DNA from: Leptasterias polaris
Taxonomy: Eukaryota; Echinodermata; Asteroidea; Forcipulatida; Asteriidae
NCBI GenBank assembly: GCA_037783415.1
Contig: JAZGTN010000003.1
Coordinates: forward strand, 580,501 to 644,500
DNA length: 64,000 bases
Direction of reading: 5' to 3'
The notes under the pieces are model-generated. The model was not told the origin of the DNA. It was given only the letters and a program-made list of their open reading frames with translations, and searched no databases. This document shows, in pieces, positions 47,501 through 59,500 of this stretch; the stretch's first letter is position 1, and each line of letters opens with the position of its first letter. The position numbers and the translations under genes are program-made.

Positions 47501-50500
47501 CATTGATAGAAATGTGTTCATCATTTATAAGCAAGATATTGGGAAAATGCAGTATAAACAGTCGTCTCTATTTCGACATGCTTGCCGGAAACTTTCTTTA
47601 CACGCGTTTAACGTGGGGGTCCGAAAACGATCAGTTAAACAAAAATACTATTCAATCAAATTCTCCAATGTAACAAGAACATACACAAAATGTTTTTGGA
47701 TTTGTTTTGCTCGCAAAACCTATGCCAATGTGTGTCTAGTACTTTGGCCTAGGCCTGACACATAACTCTATGATTGCGAAACAAAATCTGACGCGCATCT
47801 AACGTGAACGGATACGGATATCGTATCTGTATCTGTATCCGTATCCGTACGCTTGCGAAACCTCTCTATTATAATAGGCCTTGTGCTAACTTTTTCTTTT
47901 GACTATAGTCCTCCGGGGTAGTCAGCCAGGCATTTGACTAACCTTTATAAATTTTGACAAGCCTATCAGATGAAAATGCATATACCGGTATATGTATTTT
48001 AAAACTCATATATAAAATTATAATCTCAAAGAGATAGGTTGGTAGTGTTTGACTGGGGTGTCGTGGCCGAGCGGTCTAGGGCAGTGGACGCAAGTTCTGA
48101 AAGATCTAAATGTGGGTTTAAATCATGTCCTGGTCAGTCGCAACACTTGTGTCCTTGAGCAAGGCACTTTATCATAATTGCTTCTCTTTACCCAGGAGTA
48201 CAATGCGTACTGTACTGTGTACATAATGCGATGGACGGACATCCTGTCCCGAGGGGATAGAAATATTCTCATGACTGTTTAAATGAATAATATCTTCAAA
48301 CACACACAGTGATCTGAGACACTGCTCTTAATCACATGAACCTTTTACCTGGCCATCACGTAGGAATATCTTTGTCTTTCCAAACTGCGCCATGGCAGGT
48401 TCGTTCTCACGATCCTCCCCCAGCTGGAAGATTCTCTCCATGACGGAAACACATATTCTCTTGCTAGCCTCTTTACTTCCATTAGCGATACAAGATTGTC
48501 CTCCTTCCCTCTTCCCACTGATGACATGGAGTACTCTGTAGCGTTCATAAAACTCTGCGTAGGGCATTCTAAGATTGAAGCAAATGAAAGTATTTAGCCA
48601 TTTTGCGAATTAACTTTGAATAAATTCTGGTACAACCTCTTTCTGCTGTAGGGGGGTAGAAGCCTCTGTCTTTTGAACAGCTATTTTCATGGTAATTGTT
48701 CCACCAGTGTGCCTGACCTGGTTCCTCCTATCAGGGTGTTTGAGCGTGAAACCATGCTTTCTACTTGTTCTCACACATACACTCTTGCTTTGCTGAGATG
48801 TAGAACAAAGAGCCATTCCAACAGCTTTTTTGCTGAGCAGAAGATCTCAAACAATTTTTTTCTGCTGATACAGCTCTATAAAATTGGGCCCTGGTCACAA
48901 AGTGAAAACTCAAATTTGAATTCCTCAGACTAAAGACAATAAATATTGAAGGAGGAGGCACACAGTGTTTTTTATTTATATTTTTTATGAGAGGTCACTT
49001 AACATCACAAGGCCACTTCAAGGTGAGGGCTACATTTAACTGATTTGGGCTGTCGACCAAAAACAACTGCCACCAGGGGCACATTGCCGCCTACTCCTGG
49101 GGCTGAAACAGGGTTACCCCCTTCACAGTCCATAAGGATGTAGGCATGGGTATCATCCACTAGGAGCCTGGCTGGTAGAGCAGGATGCACTACCTTTCCA
49201 ACTTTTTATGAAGCAATTATGGTTAGGTGCCTTGCTCAAGGGCACAAGTGTCATGACCGGGATTCGAACCCCCACTCTCCTGCTGACAACACAAGAGCAT
49301 GGGTCCGGTGAGCTAGACCACTCGCCACGAAACGCCACATGTTATGGGTTAATGAAGTTTTAGTGCACATACCTTGCTGGGAAGCCCTTGGCGCTGATAG
49401 CAATAGTCTCCAGCACTCCACAGGCCCTGAGTTGACTGACTACATGGTTGCTGTCAAAGTCCCCCGGTTGACAGGTAAGGTTGGGCTTGATGCAGCGGAT
49501 GTAATGAGGGGCTGTGGACCTCAGGGTACCCATCAAGCTGTCCAGAGATGTCTGGAAAAAAAGTTGCATCTCTATTTCGTTATTATGTTGTATTTCACAT
49601 GAGAGGCTGTGTGAAAATGTTATATATTGACGCCATGAAAGTTTACATGTACATTCTGAATAGTTCAATCATCAATCATCAATCATCAACCATCAGGTAT
49701 TTGCAGAGCGCCATCATTCTAGTTGCCTATTTTGAGGCGTTTAGCAAAGTGAAGGCAAATTTCAGGAGACACTGTGATATACCACAAAGCAATGAATTAC
49801 TGTTGTCCAACCGGGATGTGATCTAGGCATGCACAACTGCAGAGGCAGCATCATCCGAAAGTCATCGCATATAACAACATTTGTGCACTTCCAAATTTGC
49901 TTGGCGTATAATGCTACTTAGTTTGGTTGAATAAACTTACCTTAAACTTTGAGACCACTGTTTTGGCTGGCACTTTCCCATTCTTTCCAGACTGGTTCTA
50001 ATTACAGAGACAAGTGGATCAGAAATGAATGAAAGTTACATCTATTTATGTATTAAGGTTCGAACTAGTTAATAATGGAGGATCATTGAGTAAAAACCCT
50101 GTTTTTGAATCTACCCATGATGTTGTCCAGTTTTCCCTTTATAAAAGGCGTTGATATTGGTGAAATCTTAAATTCTGTCTATGTACTTTAAAGGAAGCAC
50201 GGCAATACCTTGGGGCATGAAGACTAAAATTCAGGAATGTGCTTTGATGAAAGTGTGAATTCCTGAAAAGTGGCTCGTGGGCCTGCCCCCCCCCCCTCCC
50301 CATGTTCGAGACCAGGAACCACCCAGATGCTAAAATTCAGAAGGTTTACATCAGACTCTGTGCATCACCAGAAATACAAAACTACAGGTTCCGATAACAC
50401 ACCCTTTAGTGACTGCTTTTCCTCATTTAAGAAAAATTTGAAGGTTAAAAACAGGTTATTCACAATACAGTGCGCCCTCTACTGATACCTTAAAAGGACA

Positions 50501-53500
50501 AAACTATACCAAACTTGATCTCCTGCTATCAATCATCTCACCTGAATTTCTGCCAGGTCCATCTGCACCAATCCACAAACGAACGGATTAGTGCTGCTGG
50601 CTGCGAGCTCAATCAGCTCAACTGGAATATGATCCTGTGCACATTAACAAATTATTCAAAAATTAATATTATTTTAGACTCTAAAATATGGCAACTCAGA
50701 TCGACAGTGGACTTTCAGATGCTGGGTGGCTGCTAGATGACAGAACTTTTAAATTTTAGTTTATAAAATAATTCTTGGCTTGCTTGCGCACTTTACCTAG
50801 ATGGCATTATAAGCATTTTAAAGGCCACCCATTGCTTGACATGATTACAGTCTAAATGGGGTGTCATGGCTGAGTGGGCTGATGAACCCAAACTCAAGCT
50901 CTGGTTTAGACCCCTTGCATAAGACATCACAAGCCCCAAAACACTCCCCTAACTGAAGTCAATGAGGAGTTATCACTGGCTGAGAGTCGTGCACAGTGCG
51001 TACACGGGTACCCATTTCTATTGTTTGTCATGTCATCATAGATGGCAGCCAATGCCAGGGGTCTATTGACAGAGTGAGTGTTGGGGTCCCGGTTGTGGCA
51101 CTTGAATCCTTACAGCAAGACACTCAACCATTAATGCTTCATCGTTTGGATTGAACATAAAGCCGAAGGCCCTGCATGTTGTGTAATGCTTGAAAATAAC
51201 CCAGTACACAAAAGCCACAAAACTTTCTCCATCTTGTAACCTAACCGCCATCTTGACAAAGTGTCGTAACTTCGTTTAGTCGACTAGAGAAGCAGTGCCT
51301 TGGGGCTATGTTGATCTAGTTGGACTAGCTAGTCAAACCATGCAGCGTTTGAGTGACATCTATATCGACTATGGTTAAGTCTAGTCAACTTTAGTCACAC
51401 AACCGAACTTGCTCCTTGTGTATCGTGTGGTTGCATCATACACTATGTCCATAGAGGGAAATTGAACTCACTGTTATCCCAAATATCCTTCTATTGTTCA
51501 ACACAGATTGCCCCTGGACTATAATAAGCCAAGCCTCGGAAGGCCCTCTACGAACATTTATGAAGGAAGACACAAATGAATGAATCATTCCCTACCTTGT
51601 TCTTCTCAATCAGACCGTCTACATTGTATGTGACGTCCTCGGCATAGTGCTTGATGACAAACGCAGCATGTCGGACGGAGACCGGTGGTTTACTGATGTA
51701 GCTGCCACGGATACCGTCAAGAAGTCTGCTGCTGAAGGCCGAGGCATCCCTCTGTCGATTCAGACGACATTCCTGCACGGATATAAATACAAAAATAGTT
51801 TGTGATTGATGTTCAAGTAAAATTTAATTACAGGAAAAAACCTCACAAGGAAATCAAAACTAAGCGTTGGGTGAAAATTGTCTCGCATAAAAGTACTTCT
51901 GACAGACATAATTCTCAAGATAAATGTAATCATGCTAAGTTTACAAAAAGTAAGATTGCAGATTTGACTTTATGGTCATAAAAAATCATGCATAATTATA
52001 CCTTGGAGTATCTGTTCAGTCTTTTCCCCCCACAAAATGGTCCACTTAAAAAATCACACTCAGCGCCGCACAGGCAGTTTGGAACCTTGAACTGGCTGAC
52101 ATTATTGTGAAAAACATTGAACAGCCTCACAGAAAATTACCACATTATGCTGCAAAAACTCCATATAAGTCAGCCTCGCTGCTTTATGAAGGAAACAGCA
52201 GTCCTCTAATGTCCAGTAGCATCTTGCCACTGACAAGGGTTAAGAGTCATTCCTAGCCAAAAAAAGTATATTTAACCCTTTTTCCCCAATTCTTCACATT
52301 ATAAACAAGAACCCGTGAAGTTTTGTAGATACTTCAGGAGTCGAAATTAAACTACAGTGCTCACTAGCCGGCAGGGACAGTGGAAATAAAAAGTTACTGG
52401 CCCGCCAGACAATCTGGTGGCCCAACACCATTTTGTATTTTAAAATCAGCAATGCGGGGGTTAGTGCACATGTACATAAGGGGGAAAACATTTTTGGGGT
52501 CCTGCCTTTTTGAAAAAAGGAAGGATTTTTTTGTTTTTTTAATGTTCGCCCTACTTTTTTTTCAAGACGACCGTCCAGGCTTTTTTTAAAGATGGTTGCC
52601 AGCCTCTTTTCCTGTGTGCTTTTTCGGTGTGCTAAATTAAAAAAATACGATCCTAATTATTTTATATAAAAATAAAATAAAAACCCAGAGATCGTCAAAA
52701 TGGCGCCCTTTATATGACGACATCGGACGTGGAAGCAAAAACATTTGAGATAATCCTTTTCTTAAAAAAAAATGTTATTAACCCCTGGGCCCCGACACTA
52801 TCTAAGGAGAATGATTGACATCCATTTCTCAAAACAACCTTACTGTAAAGCTAATTCAAAACCTACCATTTGTTATACATTTTGCTTTGTGCGCCGCGCC
52901 AAAAACATCAGAGAGATATGCCGCACAGTGTGGGGTTTTAGAAAGCTGGATATGCGTTGGTGATCAGACACGTGCACAAACTTTTCAAAACGCTTAAAAA
53001 AAAGCTTTAAAAAGAATGCGTTTTTGGACGATCTTATCCCCTAATTTCTGCCCTAAATAGTACCTCTTCCATCAACAACCATTTTCATGGATTTGTGATT
53101 AGAGGATCCGTTGTTTAGAACTTCGTTTGCAATAAAATCATCGCGATTCAACGATCGGTCGACAACGCACATTGCAAATTCAATGAACACATTCATAAAA
53201 TCATCGCGATTCAACGATCGGTCGACAACGCACATTGCAAATTCAATGAACACATTCAATGAACTTTGCCCCGCCTCGCCCTCTATCGGCAAAAGTTGTC
53301 AATGTTTGAATATCCTTCATCCAAGGCTGTATATTGTACCAATCTGCAGGCGTGCGGCACCACTATGCGGCACCACTGTGCGGCAATTCTTTACTCGGCT
53401 CGAACGTGTACTGCGTTGGAGTCTAGCCAAACTCTCTTGCAGTCTTATAAATATGGTAATTATCAACGGCCATCAACGGCCAATCACAGCGTGCAGAATA

Positions 53501-56500
53501 TTGATTAGCTTGGACTTTGGACCTCGCTGTTGTTACGTGCGTGTCATGCACTATGCATGGACTACCGGTCTGCTGGTGTGTGGTGGTGGATGGGCCACCG
53601 AAAGTTGTGGGGCCCGGGCCGATGCACGCGCAGCAGATACTCGGCAGTCAGAAACATGTGGTTGTGTGCATCATGTTTTGAAATGAACGATCGCTATTCC
53701 AATTTGCGGTTTGGAAGTCAGGCTTGGCTTGTCGGCTACTCGTTTGATTGTGTTTAGTGCAGGCTAAAAATAGTTTGTTTGTATTTTTGGGCGGGGCGGC
53801 CAATTATCTAATTTTTAGCAGGGCGGCATTAAACGGACTTTTCTCACTGTCCCACCGGGCTATCGTTTTTGGGGTAATCGGTGGCCCGGAGATAATTTCA
53901 CTGGTCACGGGCCAGCGGGCCAGCGGTAATTTCGACCCCTGTACTTGTGTCAGTAAACTCACAGGCAGTGGCACCTTAAACCACCTGTTCACGCCTCATT
54001 AACATTTGATCAGAATAAGAAAGATCGTTTTGAAAACTGCTCACTCCCACCCGAGTTTGTCATAGGCAAACTCGGGTCTGGTTTGAATAGGTGATTCCCG
54101 CAATGACTGACTGTTACCTCGTTAATGAGAGAGAAGACGCTGGATTTGCCCTCGATGACATCTAGACACGGCTGGTTGTCAGTGAACGAGCAGAAATCCC
54201 ATGAGATCCCTTCAGCAGTGTACTCCTCCTGGAGAGGGAAAACATTTATCGATATTAAACATTGTTTCTATAATTTGTTTAAGCAATTTCTAAAAAAGGT
54301 AGTACCTTACAGCTTAAAATGCACAAATTTAATACAGGGCACTGATAGGGTTAAAGAAAAGAGTGAGACATGATTTATATATAACCTACCTGCTCCGATC
54401 GCAGAAAGTGTGCCACAAAGTGCTGCTGGAGCTTCTCGTTTGCATAATTTATGCAGAGTTGTTCTAGGCTGTTTGATTGGAAGCTCTCAAACCCGTATAT
54501 GTCCAGCAGACCAATGAATGAATGCCACTGACCAGCACAGGTGGTCTTGTTGATGAAGGTCACCAACCACACAAACAGCCTTCAGATATGAAATCAGAAG
54601 AAAAAGAAAACTGTATGTAAATGTCCATTAAAGATAAACGTGAACAGAATCACTCAAACTAATTTGACTATTTTTCCTTACTTTGTGTTTAGTAATTATT
54701 TGGTCATAAGTGTGAAGTTCCCTCTCAGTCTCTGCAATTTTGCTGAAATTTGATTGGAATTATATAGCCCACCCCCCCCCCCCCCCCCGAACCCTTCAAT
54801 TTTGGAACTAGTGTTTTTTCCTGCCGTTGGCAGCTCCCTTCATGGTAAAGTACGTCACAACATTTCATTTATTCTGGTTGTGAAGCAAAGGACTCTCAGA
54901 AAAACGAACTTAATCACTATACTAGAGAAAACAAAAACAGTTTAAGTTTTATGGATTAGATGAAGGGTGCTTATCAGCTTTGCTGCTATGCCTTTACTAT
55001 TGTCGTGTTTGAATCAAGTCGATAGTGTCCGTAATTGAGATCGCTTTTCTTAGAGGTCTTGGCTTCACAACCAGAATTAATAAATGAAATGAAATGAATG
55101 AAATATTCCAACCTTATTCTGTTTATTGCCTTTCTGAATCTACATCGATCTACATGTTTCACACAAAAAATGAAATTCTTCTCAGGAATATACCTTGCAT
55201 ATAACAGTTTAGCCATGCAATCCCGTCTGTTTCCGGCCTCCTCCACTGTACAGGGTCTCATGAAGATGCTCTTCCTCTTGCTGTGGGATGCAGTGATCTT
55301 CCTGAACATTAGACACTTCTCCAGCTGCTCCGGGTCCAGACCGAGGAGCTCGGTGGCAAACCTGGACGACAGTAGGTAATCTAAACATGAGGGAAACGAG
55401 AGCAAAGTCTGCTGACATGTTCCACAGGGAGGGTAACCCTCTTGTTACCAAGTTGTTTTGACACAAATAACTGCTGGTGAATGAACTGTTCGACCACTCG
55501 AGCATTAAAGGCAGGGTATACCTTTGGTAATTACTCCAGAAACAAAATGACTATAAAGACTTACTTGGTAAGAAGCACTGCAGCTGCTGTTAACATATAA
55601 ACCTACGGTAAGGTAATGTTTAAGTTGGTATTTGAATGATGTTAACATTCAACTTAGTAGAATGAAACCCTTGGAGCTAGGAATTTCCTTTGACTGATGG
55701 ACGAGGAGAAAAAAATACCTTTATTATCTTCATCTATTTCGCAGGGTTCCAGCTCCCCATCGCTAGTGAAGCAGATATTACCGAGGTGAAGTAGGCCTGA
55801 CAGTACCTAGTGTCGGAGAATTGGGCAAAGAAAACAAATCATCTTTTACAATTCAGGCTAGGGTGTTTGATAACCAATAGAGGCGAATTGTGAATTGAGA
55901 GTTGCGATCTCAGACTTGAAATCAAGTCTATGTTAATTACCTGGAATATATCACTCTGATGGTTAACAGAGAGGCCCACGTTAGTCATTGCCTCTCTGGT
56001 TGACCTGAAGGCATTATGATCCTCAAGGACCTCAGCCTTGCCATCACCTAGAGGTAGATACTTCAGGCAGTGGTCCTCCTTGCCTAGACCCAACCATTCC
56101 TTCTCATCAGCTGTTGAGCCATGGTACAACTACAATATCATGAAACAAATGGCACAGAAATGTCAGGAAATTTCTGTTTGAAAAAACTTAGATTCAACAT
56201 GATAAACTATTTTTATAAATTCTAGAAACATACCTGTAAGGGAGGGTCTACCTTTGGTAATTTCACCCCCAAAAATTGATTCTGAGAAAGACTTCAGGCA
56301 TGGAACTGAAAAGCACACAATTCTATGCAACAAGGGTGGGTTTTTTTCTTCCATTATTTTATTGCAACTTCAATGACCAACTGAGCTCAAATTTTCACAG
56401 GTTTGTTAATTAAAGCATATGTTGGGATACACCAAGTGAGGGTATTGGTCTTTGACAATTATTCCCTTCTTTTAAGCTTTCATTACACAAACAAAACCTG

Positions 56501-59500
56501 TCAATGTCAAAATGTCAGGCCATCAGTTTTTGTTTTTTTAAAGGAATGAAAAAAACAAAACAACCCTAAAACAAACAATGGTATCCTGCTGCAGCGTCTC
56601 AAAGATGTATTTGGTCTTGACGGAGATGTCCATCACTGGTTCCGGTCGTACCTTAGTGACAGAGTTAGTTGGGTGCGTGTCAAAGGAGCTCTCTCAACTG
56701 AAGCACAACTCAAACACGGTGTTCCCCAAGGATCCGTCATTGGTCCAGAGGTCTTCACCTACTACTCTCACTTCATTGGTCAAATTATCCGTCGTCATTC
56801 TCTCCAGTTCCACATTTATGCCGATGATGTTCAGATATTCTTAACATGCTGCCTGTGCCTTGTTCAGACTGTCCCAGTGCGTTAAAGAGCTTCAATCCTG
56901 GTTGGTCGCTAATAAACTCAAGATGAATCCAGATAAGACAGAGTTCTTTATTGCATCTTCCCCCTCTCACTTAAAACGTCTTCAACACCTCACTCTCAAT
57001 ATCGACAATCTTGTTATTCGTCCCTCTCCCTCCATCAGGAACTTAGGTGTTGTCTTCAACGCTGACATGAATATGTCTGATCACATCACAGAGCTCTGTC
57101 GCTCTCTCAACTGGCATATCCGTAACCTCAGTCGGATCAGAAGATTTCTTGACTTTGATGCGTGCTACAATGCAGTCCGTGCCCTGATCCTGTCTAAGCT
57201 GGACTACGGCTGTTGCTTGTCGAACTGCGTCTCCATGAAAGACATTTCTTGTCTCCAACGACTTCAAAACAGATGTGCTAGGCTAATCTTCCAGATGCCA
57301 AAACACTCCCACACCTCACCACTTCTAAGACAACTACACTGGCTCCCAATAGCCCAACGTATTGAGTTCCGCACACTGGTCTATACCTACAAATCATTAA
57401 ATCACAGTGCTCCAGATTATCTCTCTTCACTTTTTGAAATCCATGACTGCCCTTACTCCCTTCGAAGCTATGATGCTATCTCCCTTGTGGTGAACAAGTC
57501 ACGCAAACTAGCTGGTGAGAGAGCTTTTTCCACTGCTGCCTCCCGCCTATGGAACGGTCTTCCTGTCCCAATTAAAAATGCGAAGACTGTTTTGTCCTTC
57601 AAAAAGGGTCTCAAGACTCACCTGTTCTCCAACTTGTAGCTGGTTGGCCCCATTACTTTGGTCTTTCTTTTCTCCCTAAGCGCCTTGCACCCTTTGGTAA
57701 TTTGGCGCTATATAAATCCAGTTATTATTATTTATTATTACAAACAAAAAATAAAACCAAAACAAAACATAACTCTCAGCAGTTAACATACTTGGTAAAA
57801 GATATGGAAGTTTCTCTCTCCGGAGGACTGGTGAACTACTCTAGTCTTCTCCAGTAAGTATGTCTGGATGGACGCGCCAATAATGTGCTGGCCCCTGGAA
57901 TAAAATAGGATTCAATACATAAAGATAACCAACTACACTGTTGTAGTAGAAGCAGTCAAGTGGAAAGAAATGAAACAAGTGGCTTTTTGGGTTGCTTTCT
58001 GCTTCTCTCTCTCCCCCTCTTTCTTTTCAAATTGATTGCTTCCATACACCATTAGACTTGTTTGTGTTTGTTCTGTTTTCATTTAGCTTTTGAGAAAGAC
58101 TCTGCTAGGGCTGAAACGCCGAGCCACTAACTATATTTTTGCATTTATACCATAATACCTTCCGGTTGGTAACTCTAGTTTCTCACAAACATATGTCAGT
58201 GTTTTAAGCTACAGCTTTTCTGTTATCTGTATCATAAAATAAAACAGTTGTATGGAGTCTGGCTGTGGTCCTTAACTTGGCTGGATACAAACATTACCTG
58301 TCAAATTGAAGCTGTATGTATTTGCCAAAGCGACTGCTGTTGTGGTTTCTTGCTGTGCCTGCGTTGCCGAATGCCTCTAAGATTGGATTCGAATCTAGGA
58401 TCCTTCTCTCGATGCAGTCACCGGGGGACGGTTCAAAACCACTGTAGATAAAAAGTAGAGATGTGTATTATATTTTCATACGGTGTGGACATCTTGCAGT
58501 GAGTGTCAAGCAGTGACTTGTTCAACACTTTCTTCCTTTGTAACAAAGATCCGCTGGCTACAATACAGAAGTTACATATAAGCCACAACGTATTGTGTAA
58601 TGTGTACGGTAACACATGGCCAGCCATTCATGGAGTGCAAATTGCATGTAAAAGTACAGAGCATGTCTTACCGATTGCACACCACCTTAAATCAGAGCTG
58701 CCAACATTAGCATCTTGCAACCAGGGAGTTTTTGTACAACAGTCACAGAGATATTAAACAATACATCCATAATCAGAGAGATTTTCAAATTTGTTCACCA
58801 TAACATTGAAAGATTGGTTCATTTTCTGGGAACTTTCTGCAGAAACAGGAAGACTTGGCAGCTCTGCTAAAATGTGCACAGCACATTAACACACAAGGAT
58901 TCTGACTAACACAATGGCGCAACCAAGATTTATTGTGGGTGAGGAAATCCGGTGAACTGGGTTAATAGACCCCTTGAATATGACATCACAAGCTCAAACA
59001 GTGCCCTCACTGAGGTCAAAAGGAAGGCTTATCATTGGCTGAGAGTTCTGTGTAGTGGGTACATTATTGATTGACCTATTGGGCCTATGCAAGGGTTCCA
59101 TATAGCAGTGTAACCATTTCTTTACCCAGGATTGTAGACTGCTACAGTAGCAAGGTATTTCATCAAGCAGCGGGCTGTCCACGTCTGTTATAAAAAGAAA
59201 CATTTAAAAATACAAGTAAGATAGGAAAATAAAATCAATTTAGCACAATTTCCATTGTTGCACTGCCAAGAACTTCCTTGGTATTTTTTACCACAAATGT
59301 TCCAGAATAGTGGTATTACAACTCTAGGTGCCAATAGCACAGCGAGCTAAAATAAAAAACTTTTTTTGTTAGAAGCCTACAGCAGCTTTCGGTGGTAAAA
59401 AGCATTTAGAGAAAAATTTGACTTCAAAGAGATGAGCTTACGTAAAAAGATGTCAGTTTTTATGCCCCCAAATTTGAAACTGAGAAGCGTTTCTGTCGGT

